Positions 23,655 through 33,116 of a DNA stretch of 33,264 nucleotides are shown one piece after another. The translations under genes and the position numbers were made by a program. The stretch is from Fidelibacterota bacterium (lineage in GTDB: Bacteria > Pseudomonadota > Alphaproteobacteria > Rhodospirillales > Rhodospirillaceae): NCBI GenBank assembly GCA_947476275.1, contig CANJPQ010000040.1, positions 1 to 33,264 of the forward strand, in the 5' to 3' direction. Numbering within the stretch: the first letter of the stretch is position 1; every line of letters starts with the position of its first letter. The notes below the pieces were generated by a model. The model saw only the letters and a program-made list of their open reading frames with translations. It did not search any database and had not been told where the DNA came from.

Positions 23655-25094
23655 ATGAGCGCCCTTGCCGATATCGCCACCCGATTCCGTGCCGTCGCAC
23701 CGGCGTGCGACTATTGGACCGTGCGCTGCATACGTCAGCGCAGCGAATCGTTGTCCGTGACGCGCGGTGTGATCGACCCGGTGGGTCTCGGCGACGATCT
23801 GGGCGTCATGGTGACGGTGCGCGCGAATGGCGCATTCGGGTACGCCGCAACGTCAGATGTCACGGCCGCGGGACTTGCCCGCGCCGGCGCGGAAGCCAGG
23901 GCCTGGGCGCAGCGCACAGCCGGGCGCGCGATCGCAGCGCCGATCCCAGCACATGGCACGCCGGCCCACTACGACCACGAAGCGCCGGCGGCACAGTCCT
24001 GGGCCTCGGTTTCGCGCGCCGACAAGATCGTACGGTTGTCCCACCTCGCTGCCGCGCTCAAGACCGACGACCGTATCGCCAATTGGCAGGCCGGCGTCAG
24101 CTTCACGGATGTGGAGAGCGTGATCGCCACATCCCATGACGATTTCATCCGTCAGCGCTATAGCCTGATCGTGCCGGAACTGGAGGCGAGTGCTTCAGAC
24201 GGCGGAGAAACCCAGACCCGTACCTTCGGGCGCGGCGGCAATATCCGCCAGGGCGGGCTTGAGGTGCTGGACGAGATTGGGTTCTGGAGCACCGGGCCGC
24301 GCATCTCGGCGGAAGCGCTTGAGCTGTTGGGGGCGCCGGATTGTCCGACCAGGACGATGGACCTGCTGCTCGCGCCGGATCAGATGTACATCCAGATTCA
24401 CGAATCCATCGGCCACCCCCTGGAGCTCGACCGCATCCTCGGCGACGAACGCAACTACGCCGGCACCAGCTTTGTCACGCTCGATATGTTCGGCAGCTAC
24501 CAGTACGGCGCGTCGATGCTCAACGTGACATTCGATCCGTCACTCTTCGGCGAAGCGGCGAGCTACGCCTTCGATGACGACGCCACGAAAGCCGAGCGCG
24601 CCTACCTCATCCGTGGCGGCATTCTTGAGCGGCCCCTGGGCGGCGCGGTGAGTCAGGCCCGCGCGGGAATGCAAGGCGTCGCCAATGCGCGCGCCTGCAG
24701 CTGGAATCGGCCCACCATCGACCGTATGGCCAATCTCAACGTCGAAGCGGGCAGCAGCACGTTCGCCGACATGGTCGCGCAGGTGGAAACCGGCGTGTGG
24801 ATGCAAACCAATTGCTCCTGGTCCATTGACGACAGCCGCAACAAATTCCAGTTCGGCTGCGAGCGCGGTCGCCTGATCAAGAATGGCCAGCTGGGCGCGG
24901 TCGTGAAGAATCCAAACTACCGAGGTATCTCCGCCACCTTCTGGCGGAATCTAAAAGCTCTCGGCGATGCGTCCACAGTCCGGGTGCACGGCACGCCCAC
25001 ATGCGGCAAAGGCGAACCGAACCAGGCGATTCACGTCGGCCATGCCACCCCGCCCGGCTTGTTCGCCGCGGTGGAAGTCTTCGGCGGCGGTTGA
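23655..25094 (+). CDS. TldD-like zinc metalloprotease subunit (divergent TldD/PmbA family)
   Basis: 479 residues from the ATG at 23655 (another in-frame ATG at 23643 is possible). It carries the HExxxH zinc motif as HESIGHPLELD (His249, Glu250, His254) and a late Cys (CGKGEPNQ, Cys450), which matches the third zinc ligand in E. coli TldD. Canonical TldD has HEAVGHGLEGD, so this belongs to a divergent branch. TldD works as a heterodimer with TldE/PmbA to digest unfolded or linear peptides inside a closed cavity; known roles include microcin B17 maturation and CcdA turnover. The partner gene follows 5 bases downstream. The substrate here is unknown. Confidence 0.88.
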   Translation: MSALADIATRFRAVAPACDYWTVRCIRQRSESLSVTRGVIDPVGLGDDLGVMVTVRANGAFGYAATSDVTAAGLARAGAEARAWAQRTAGRAIAAPIPAHGTPAHYDHEAPAAQSWASVSRADKIVRLSHLAAALKTDDRIANWQAGVSFTDVESVIATSHDDFIRQRYSLIVPELEASASDGGETQTRTFGRGGNIRQGGLEVLDEIGFWSTGPRISAEALELLGAPDCPTRTMDLLLAPDQMYIQIHESIGHPLELDRILGDERNYAGTSFVTLDMFGSYQYGASMLNVTFDPSLFGEAASYAFDDDATKAERAYLIRGGILERPLGGAVSQARAGMQGVANARACSWNRPTIDRMANLNVEAGSSTFADMVAQVETGVWMQTNCSWSIDDSRNKFQFGCERGRLIKNGQLGAVVKNPNYRGISATFWRNLKALGDASTVRVHGTPTCGKGEPNQAIHVGHATPPGLFAAVEVFGGG

Positions 25095-25099
25095 GCGCG

Positions 25100-26419
25100 A
25101 TGCAGGATCATTTCTTCACCCTCTCCGATGCGGTCGCTGCGCGCTTGCGTGGTAACGAGGGCTTTCTCGCCACGTTTCGCGGCGAAGCGTCGCAGTTTGT
25201 GCGGTTCAATACATCCTCGGTACGTCAGCCCGGCACGGTCGAGCAACGCAACTTCGCGCTCGAGCTTTTCGACGGAAAGCGTCACGCCAGCGCGTCCATG
25301 ACTCTGACGGGTGCGCAGAACGACGATCTGGCGCGCATCGATGCCGCCCTGACATCCTTGCGCGAGATCCTTGCGGTCACGGATGAGGACCCACTGTTCC
25401 TGATCAACACCACGCCGCAATCGAGCACCCGCGTTCTGCCGCACGCATTGCCGCCCCCCGAGGCTGCGTTGGACGCCATCCTGACCTCCGGTGCGGGGCA
25501 GGACCTGGTGGGCTTCTACGCGGCGGGGCCGATCCACGCGGGCTTCGCCAATAGTTTCGGTCAGCGCAACTGGGACACTGTCCATGCCTTCAGCATGGAT
25601 GCGTGTTTCTACCTGCAAGCCGATCGCGCGGTGAAAATGGACTATGCCGGCACGGCGTGGGATCGCGATGCCTTCACGGCGAAGGCAGACGCCGCCAAGC
25701 AGCAGCTGGCGATCCTGGCCCGCCCGGCGCGCACCGTGAAACCCGGCGGCTATCGCGTCTATCTTTCACCCGCCGCCATGGAAGAGATCATGTCCATGCT
25801 GTGTTGGGGTGGGTTCGGCCTGTCGGACCACCGCACCGCCACTACGCCGCTGATCCGCATGCGCGAGGATGCGCGGTTGTCGCCCATGGTCACGATCTCC
25901 GAGAACATCGCCGGTGGTCTTGCGGCCGGCTTCCAGGGCGAAGGCTTCGTGAAGCCCGATTGCGTCACGCTCATCGAGAACGGCGTCTACAGAGATTGCC
26001 TTGCTTCGCCGCGGTCTGCGGCAGAATTCGGTGCGCCGCAGAACGGTGCGGAAGGGTTCGAATCGCCGGTGGCGCTCGATATGGCGGCGGGGTCTCTGCC
26101 GAGCGCCGATGTGCTGAAGAGCCTCGGCACGGGCGTCTATATCGGCAATCTCTGGTACCTGAACTACTCCGACCGCAATGCCTGCCGCATGACAGGCATG
26201 ACACGCTTTGCCACGTTTTGGGTCGAGAACGGCGAGATCGTCGCGCCCATCAATGTCATGCGCTTCGACGACACGATCTATCGCATGCTCGGCAGCAACC
26301 TCGCAGCCCTCACGGCAAAGCGAGATGTGCGGTTGTCGACGGACACCTATGAGGCCCGCTCCCGCCGTGCCATGACCTTGCCGGGCGCGATTGTCGATGA
26401 CTTCAAGCTGACGCTGTAA
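25100..26419 (+). CDS. TldE/PmbA-like partner subunit
   Basis: 439 residues. It shares the TldD/PmbA fold landmarks (LSDAVAARL, the glycine-rich LVGFYAAGPIHAGFANSFGQR, FVKPDCVTLIENGVYRD and the C-terminal GTGVYIGNLWYLNYSDRN block) but has no HExxxH, as expected for the inactive TldE/PmbA half of the heterodimer. It starts 5 bases after the TldD-like stop and its own stop TAA overlaps the next ATG by one base (TAATG at 26417-26421). The tight spacing supports joint production of both subunits plus the downstream editing protein. Confidence 0.86.
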   Translation: MQDHFFTLSDAVAARLRGNEGFLATFRGEASQFVRFNTSSVRQPGTVEQRNFALELFDGKRHASASMTLTGAQNDDLARIDAALTSLREILAVTDEDPLFLINTTPQSSTRVLPHALPPPEAALDAILTSGAGQDLVGFYAAGPIHAGFANSFGQRNWDTVHAFSMDACFYLQADRAVKMDYAGTAWDRDAFTAKADAAKQQLAILARPARTVKPGGYRVYLSPAAMEEIMSMLCWGGFGLSDHRTATTPLIRMREDARLSPMVTISENIAGGLAAGFQGEGFVKPDCVTLIENGVYRDCLASPRSAAEFGAPQNGAEGFESPVALDMAAGSLPSADVLKSLGTGVYIGNLWYLNYSDRNACRMTGMTRFATFWVENGEIVAPINVMRFDDTIYRMLGSNLAALTAKRDVRLSTDTYEARSRRAMTLPGAIVDDFKLTL

Positions 26420-26910
26420 TGGCCGCCACGCCGGAAGATCTGTTCGCCAAGCTGGCGGACCTTGGAATTGAGACCACGACGGTTACGCATCCGCCGGCCT
26501 TCACCGTGGACGAGGGCGAGCAGTACGTCGGGCATTTGCCGGGCGTGCATATCAAGAATCTCTTCCTCTGCGACGCCAAAAAGAAAATGTGGCTGGTGGT
26601 CGCGCCATGGGACCGGAAGGTCGATCTGAAGGCGCTGCCGGACAAGATCGGCGGTGGGCGCATGTCCTTCGGATCGCCGGACCGGATGCTGCGGGTGCTG
26701 GGCGTGACGCCGGGATCGGTGACTCCGTTTACGGTCATCAATGATCCGACAGCGCAGGTTCAGGTCATCCTGGACGCCGACATGATGAAAGCGGACCTGA
26801 TCAACGCGCACCCGCTCATCAACACCATGACCACGACCATCCGCGCGCCGGATCTCACGCGCTTCCTCGCCGCGTGCGGACATCAACCGAGGCTGGTCGA
26901 CCTCAGTTGA
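26419..26910 (+). CDS. Prolyl-tRNA editing domain protein (YbaK/ProXp-ala type)
   Basis: 163 residues, a single free-standing INS-like editing domain. Landmarks are HPPAFTVDEGE (24-34), the catalytic-type lysine in KNLFLCDAKKKMWLV (Lys46), GRMSFGSPDRMLRVLGVTPGSVTPF and the FHPLVNT-like INAHPLINTMT. These match the free-standing PrdX/ProXp-ala group, which clears Ala from mischarged Ala-tRNA(Pro). It is the third gene of the TldD/TldE operon, coupled by a TAATG overlap. The last 8 bases overlap the convergent usg gene. Which aminoacyl-tRNA it edits cannot be settled by eye. Confidence 0.87.
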   Translation: MAATPEDLFAKLADLGIETTTVTHPPAFTVDEGEQYVGHLPGVHIKNLFLCDAKKKMWLVVAPWDRKVDLKALPDKIGGGRMSFGSPDRMLRVLGVTPGSVTPFTVINDPTAQVQVILDADMMKADLINAHPLINTMTTTIRAPDLTRFLAACGHQPRLVDLS

Positions 26911-27178
26911 CGTAGAGCATGCCGCCTACGGCGCGAAACTCCGCGGGCTTGATCAGTTCCGCATGCGCCACCTGCACGGAATGCAGCTTGCCCTCCAGGT
27001 TCTCTTCCCAGAAGCGCAAGAACTTCGCCAGCACCGGAAAGCGCGGCGCCAGGTCGAGCTCTTGCCAAATGTATTCCTGCAGGAATGCCGGGTGATCCGG
27101 CATGCGGTAGATGATGTGCGCGGTGGTGAGACGGTAGTTCTGGAGCTGAAGTTCAAGCGATGAACCGGACAACGCCAT
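26903..27178 (-). CDS. usg: Usg family protein
   Basis: 91 residues, the normal size for Usg, a small protein named from its place near trp genes in Alphaproteobacteria. The family pattern is clear: LQNYRLTTAHIIYRMPDHP, FLQEYIWQELDLAPRFPVL, FLRFWEENLEGKLHSVQVA. AAGGA (27184-27188) lies 5 bases before the ATG. No signal peptide or catalytic motif is seen and the molecular function is not established. Here it is not beside trp genes. It is strong support for an alphaproteobacterial source. Confidence 0.9.
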   Translation of the reverse strand: MALSGSSLELQLQNYRLTTAHIIYRMPDHPAFLQEYIWQELDLAPRFPVLAKFLRFWEENLEGKLHSVQVAHAELIKPAEFRAVGGMLYVN

Positions 27179-27244
27179 GATGTTCCTTCTGTGCTGCCAA
27201 TCTCTGGCCTAACGCACAGGAATCGTGCCTGGGTCCAACTCCCA

Positions 27245-27294
27245 CTGCAATCATTCTGACGTATTGCAGGTTGGCACTCTGCTGAGTCGAGTGC
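27245..27294. terminator. Two adjacent hairpins after the DUF6702 gene
   Basis: GCACTC (27274-27279) pairs with GAGTGC (27289-27294), a 6-bp stem 2 bases from the end of the DUF6702 stop codon. CTGCAAT (27245-27251) pairs with ATTGCAG (27263-27269), a 7-bp stem with an 11-base loop. Neither is followed by a T run in the leftward direction. They mark the 3' end of the leftward redox operon and may act as a processing site ahead of usg. Confidence 0.35.
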
Positions 27295-27296
27295 TG

Positions 27297-27791
27297 CTAG
27301 AACGTCAGCAGTTGTGGCGGATCGCCATCGCGGAAGACAGCGGTCTGGGTGTCTCCATTCACCGTCACGTTCACGGTGTTCACCTGATCCGGATTGGTTT
27401 CCATCAGAAGCTGGCTGTCGACGACAAGGCGTTTGGTCGCGGTGCTCTGGGCTTCGAAATAGGCCACCACCAAATCTTCCGCGACTGTGACGCGCGACCA
27501 TGTCAGCGAGACGGCTAAACCGTTACCGTCGCGCAACGTAAAGGCGGTGCGCAAATAATCTTGCAGCGCGGCGTCGAAGGCCGGCCCGCTGCGCGCTGTC
27601 GTCGCGGCGTTCGTGCGCGCTTTTATCAGCGCATCGACATCTTGCGTGAACATGCGGTGGACCACATGCACTGCACCGGTATTCGCGTCGGCCTCGACAA
27701 CGGTGAAGGCCGCATGGAAGCCGTGGGCATCTGCGGACGCGTTCAGCAGGAGAAATACGGCGACGAGTGCGCTGAAGCGCAGGCCCGCCAT
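27297..27791 (-). CDS. DUF6702 family secreted protein
   Basis: 164 residues with a signal peptide cleaved about ASADA-H (residue 22). The mature start HGFHAAFTVVEADANTGAVHVVHRMFTQDVDALI fits DUF6702, whose members begin with a His-x-Phe/His pair and a beta strand ending in RxFTxDL. The remainder alternates beta strands (LTWSRVTVAEDLVVAYFEAQ). Function is unknown; the N-terminal His residues may bind metal once exposed. It begins one base after the stop of the molybdopterin subunit gene and so is the last gene of the redox operon, suggesting a periplasmic accessory role. Confidence 0.8.
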   Translation of the reverse strand: MAGLRFSALVAVFLLLNASADAHGFHAAFTVVEADANTGAVHVVHRMFTQDVDALIKARTNAATTARSGPAFDAALQDYLRTAFTLRDGNGLAVSLTWSRVTVAEDLVVAYFEAQSTATKRLVVDSQLLMETNPDQVNTVNVTVNGDTQTAVFRDGDPPQLLTF

Positions 27792-27792
27792 A

Positions 27793-30047
27793 TCACACGG
27801 TCTTAGCGGTCAGCGCGGCCTTGACGCGGGCGGGTGACAGGGGGGCAGCGCGCATGCGTACGCCGGTGGCGTCGAATATGGCGTTCACCACAGCTGCCGG
27901 AATTGCGGCGGTGCAGGCTTCGCCGGCGCCTTCCGGGGCGAGCTCGGGTCGGTCGATCAGCACGATGTCGATTTCCTCGGGCGCGTCGGCGATATCCAGG
28001 ATCAGGTAGGTCGACCAATCGCGACTGGTCACCATGGACTGGTCGAACAGAACTTCCTCATGCACCGCGCGGCTCAAGCCCTGCACCACATTGCCCTCGA
28101 TGCAGTGGCGCAATCCGTCTGGGTTGATCACCTGGCCGCAGTCGTGGGCGACGACAAACTTGCGCGCCCATATGCGGCCGGTGTCACGGTCCACCTCGAC
28201 CTGCGCGATCACGGCCACCAGGGTGTCGCCGCGACGTGCAAAGGCGAAGCCCATGCCGGATGGGTGCGCGCCCGCCATCTGCCGCCGTGCACCCGGCGGA
28301 CCGTCAATCCACTTCGCACGCTCGGTTGCGGCCTTCACGGCGGCGACCTCGCGTGGATCCTTCATGTAGCGCAGGCGAAGGGCAATCGGGTCGACCTTGG
28401 CAGCCAGCGCGATTTCGTCGAGGAATGATTCGGACGCGAACAGGTTTTGCGGGCCCACCGGGTCGCGCAGATGCGCGCCGCGCAAAGGCGATGCGCCCGG
28501 CATCAAGGGCGCCACGCACTGCCACGCCAAGCGCCGGTTGGCGAACTCGTATACGTCGCTGGGTGACCCGAAGCCCGCCCCAGGCTTGTCCGGGAAGCCG
28601 ATCAGCTTGCCGGCCAAGGTGTCGCTCGGATCGGCCTCGCTGACAGCGACTTCGACGCGGGAGAAGCCTTTGTTCATCACATCGTAGGCGACAATGTTGC
28701 CGTCCTTGTCGAGGCCAGCGCGCAGCGTGTGCACGGACGCAGGCCCCTTGGGGTCCCACGCATGACCGTCGTGGCGCATGCCCTGCACCCGCACCGGCTT
28801 GCCGACCGCCTCGGAGAGCAGGGCCGCATCCATCGCCGCATCGCCCGCATCGTTGCGGCCATAGGACCCCGGCCCCGGCATCCAGATCACGCGCACGGTG
28901 TCGAGTGGCCGCTTGAGAAGTTTCGCGAGCCCCTCTTGCTGGAAATGGGGCTTCTGGGTCGCGCTCCAACTCGTCACGCCGTCGGCGCGCACATCCGCCA
29001 CGGCGCACGCTGGCCCCATGCAGGCGTGGGACTGGAACGGCCACGTGTACTCGGCGGTGATCCGCTTGGCGGCGCCGGCGAGTGCGCGCTCCACATCGCC
29101 GACCGTCTTGTCGACTGTCTCCTTGATCGCCGGCGCTTTGCGGATGTGATCGTGCAGGGCCGCGAATGCCGGAAACGGCGGGTCGACTTTGGACCAGGTA
29201 ACCTGCAACACGTCGGCCGCGCGGATGGCATCCCATTCGCGCGGCGCGACCACGCCGAGAAAACCTTGTCTGTGCACGATCTGCACGCCCGGAATCGACG
29301 CGACGCTTTTGCGATCGATCTCCATCGGCACCGCGCCGGCGACGGGCGGCCGAATCACACGCCCATGCAGCATGCCGGGCACGCGCACATCGGTGACGAA
29401 ATCCTTGGTACCCATCACCTTGCCGGGGATGTCAACGCGAGACACCGGCTGGCCGACGATCTTGTATTGATCGGGCGCTTTTGGCTTCGCGGTGCTGGTC
29501 AATCCCAGCGCGTTGCCGAGCTTGCCGTTCCAGCGAATCTGCGACTGGAAATACTTTCCACGCAGCAGCGCGGCATACGCGACCTTTTGCGCCGGCGCAT
29601 CGACGACGAACACCGCGCCATCCGCGGTTGCTAAGTCCGCCGGCTTGCGGCGTAGATATTCCGCCGCGCGCTGGATCAAGTGATGGCGTGCTTGCGCGGC
29701 GGCATGGCGTAGGGCGACGCCACCCTGTCTCACGCCGGTGCTGCCGCTGGCGCCGCCTTGGTTGCAGGTCAGGCTGGTATCGCCCATCACGATGCTGACC
29801 GCAGCAACGGGCACGTCAAGTTCCTCGGCAACCATCTGGGCGACGGCCACATCCAGACCCTGACCTACATCGACCTTGCCGAAGAAGGCCGTGATATTTC
29901 CGTCTGCGCCGATGGCGAGCCAGGAGTCCAGCGATGTCGGATCGGGTGCGCCCTTGCGGTCCGCAGCGGCCACGCCGGTGGAGAAAAGCACCACCAGCCC
30001 GCCGCTCAGGCGCAGGGCGTCGCGGCGCGAGAGCGCGGTGATCGTAT

Positions 30048-30051
<4 letters not shown>
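27793..30051 (-). CDS. Molybdopterin-binding large subunit, isoquinoline 1-oxidoreductase (IorB)-like
   Basis: 752 residues from the ATG at 30051, whose ATGA overlaps the small-subunit stop. A Tat signal is present (SRRDALRLSGG, Arg9-Arg10, then a hydrophobic run ending STGVAAA). The body has xanthine-oxidase-family molybdenum landmarks: GKVDVGQGLDVAVAQMVAEEL, GASGSTGVRQGG, the cofactor-contact segments around QSHACMGPACAV, PLRGAHLRDPVGPQNLFASESFLDE and the catalytic Glu711 in EGAGEACTAA. IorB-type enzymes hydroxylate N-heterocycles or oxidise aldehydes, passing electrons through the 2Fe-2S subunit. They lack a FAD subunit, as here. The folded heterodimer is exported with the small subunit. 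Substrate unknown. Confidence 0.92.
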
Positions 30052-31618
<1,567 letters not shown>

Positions 31619-32788
31619 CTAACCGATCTTGATCACGACTTTGCCGAGTTTTTCTCCGCTTTCCATATAGGCGATTGCTTCGCGCGCCTGCTCGAACGGG
31701 TACACGCGATCAATCATCGGCTTGATATTGTGTTGGTGCATCGCGACGAGCAAATCCTCGAACATCCGCCGGCTGCCGACGACGATCCCTTTGATGGTCA
31801 GGTCGCGCATAATGACCTTGCCCATCTGCTTCGGCGCAGGTGGCGGCGGCGGCGCAGGTTGATTGCGCGCAACGGCGTTGGCGCCGATGTACATCACCCT
31901 TCCGCCCGAGGCGCAGCATGTGATGCAGTTGTCGAGTTCGCCGAGACCGACGTTATTGAGCACGATGTCAACACCCCGGCCGCCCGTGCGGTCGAGCACT
32001 TCCTGCGTCCAGTTCGGACTTGAGCGGTAGTTGATGGTGATGTCGGCGCCCATCTTGTGCATCACTTCCAACTTGGCGTCGCTCGAAGATGTGACGATGA
32101 CGCGGGCGCCGGACATCTTCGCCCATTGAAAGCCGAACACCGAGACGCCGCCCGTGCCGATCGTCAGCACCGTGTCGCCGGGTTTGACCTTGCCAGCGGC
32201 AATCACCGCGTTCCATGAGGTCAGCCCCGCGCTCTGGAGTGTGCTTGCTTCCTCGAAGGACATGTTGTCGGGAATTTTGATGATCGGATCGGCCGGCACC
32301 AGGACGTACTCGGCCAGGAAGCCGTCGATATTATTGGCGTAATCTTCGTTGCGCATGGACTCGTCCCACGCGCCGTCGAGCCAGCGCCAATAGTGGGTCA
32401 TGGTCACCCGGTCGCCGACCTTCACGCGCGTCACGCCCTGGCCGACGGCGGCGATCTCGCCGGCGTTGTCGCTCAAGGGCACGCGCGTGTGCGGTTGGGG
32501 CTGTCCGAACATGCCGCCGCGCATGATGTCGAGATCGCGTGCGTTGATGCCGGTGGCGCGCACGCGCATGACGACCTGCCCTGGGCCGGGTGTGGGAATC
32601 GGTCGCTCGACGATATGGAGGGTGAACCCATCCTTATTGTCGCCGATTTCATAGACACGCATACGACCGGCTTTCATGGCGAAACCTTTGGCGCTGGGGG
32701 ACGGGGCGGCGAGGGCATCGGTGGCGGCAAGGCCGGCGCTGGACAGGCTTGTCAAAGCGCCGCGTCGGGACATCGGACGAATTGTCAT
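31619..32788 (-). CDS. Zinc-free medium-chain dehydrogenase/quinone oxidoreductase with Tat-like leader
   Basis: 389 residues from the ATG at 32788. The MDR fold is clear: GroES-like part (VVMRVRATGINARDLDIM, GEIAAVGQGVTRVKVGDRV), then the NAD(P) Rossmann site TIGTGGVSVFGFQWAK and GADITINYRSSPNW. The usual zinc ligands are missing (no Cys/His at the GINARD and LSDNAGE positions), which fits quinone-oxidoreductase-like members. Residues 1-37 form a Tat-like leader (SRRGALTS with Arg8-Arg9, then SSAGLAATDALAA), unusual for an NAD(P)H enzyme. An internal ATG at 32677 (MKAGRMRVYEIG), with AAGG 7 bases upstream, would give a normal cytoplasmic protein. It is the first gene of the redox operon. Confidence 0.85.
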   Translation of the reverse strand: MTIRPMSRRGALTSLSSAGLAATDALAAPSPSAKGFAMKAGRMRVYEIGDNKDGFTLHIVERPIPTPGPGQVVMRVRATGINARDLDIMRGGMFGQPQPHTRVPLSDNAGEIAAVGQGVTRVKVGDRVTMTHYWRWLDGAWDESMRNEDYANNIDGFLAEYVLVPADPIIKIPDNMSFEEASTLQSAGLTSWNAVIAAGKVKPGDTVLTIGTGGVSVFGFQWAKMSGARVIVTSSSDAKLEVMHKMGADITINYRSSPNWTQEVLDRTGGRGVDIVLNNVGLGELDNCITCCASGGRVMYIGANAVARNQPAPPPPPAPKQMGKVIMRDLTIKGIVVGSRRMFEDLLVAMHQHNIKPMIDRVYPFEQAREAIAYMESGEKLGKVVIKIG

Positions 32789-32893
32789 TGTTCTCTTTGG
32801 CCCTGCGTTGCGAGACCCGGATGCTACGTGGTGGCGAGCCCACAGTCTCGGGCGGGGTTGAGGTCTTGCAGATGGCGGAGGGGGAGTCCGCGG

Positions 32894-32922
32894 TACATAG
32901 GGAAAATTGTGTTTGTTTTCAA
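32894..32922 (-). promoter_or_regulatory. Candidate promoter of the leftward redox operon
   Basis: Read leftward, TTGAAA (32922-32917) and TATGTA (32899-32894) are spaced 17 bases. The -35 matches the consensus at 4 of 6 positions, the -10 at only 3 of 6. Predicted transcription begins about 100 bases before the dehydrogenase start. The promoter is flanked by imperfect inverted arms GGGAAAATT (32900-32908) and GGAATTTCCC (32924-32933), which could be an operator. Confidence 0.4.
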
Positions 32923-33080
32923 TGGAATTTCCCTCCGTCCTGTCACTGGCCCCCAGTCATACCCACAGACGGGAGGTAAAAGAGGGGCAGCGGACCCCAT
33001 ATCCGCAAGCTGAATGGGTCCGAGAGGGGCGTAAGGAGCGCTCGACTCGCAAAGAGCAATTCGCAGCGGACTTTAGACCC

Positions 33081-33113
33081 GTCAATCAGGATCGAATCCT
33101 AGTCCCCCAGCCA
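33081..33113 (+). other. tRNA 3'-end-like stretch, possible attachment site remnant
   Basis: GGATCGAATCC (33089-33099) resembles a T arm (consensus GGTTCGAATCC) and is followed by an acceptor-like run ending in CCA at 33111-33113. Upstream, GGACTTTAGACCCG looks like an imperfect anticodon arm. No matching 5' acceptor strand (about TGGGGGA) lies 75-90 bases upstream, so this is not a full tRNA. Such a fragment can be left by integration of an element into a tRNA gene. The match is imperfect. Confidence 0.25.
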
Positions 33114-33116
33114 AAC

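Noticed and set aside
33025-33113. Complete tRNA gene at the right end
   Set aside because: The T arm and CCA look right but the anticodon stem has mismatches and there is no 5' acceptor strand pairing with the 3' end.
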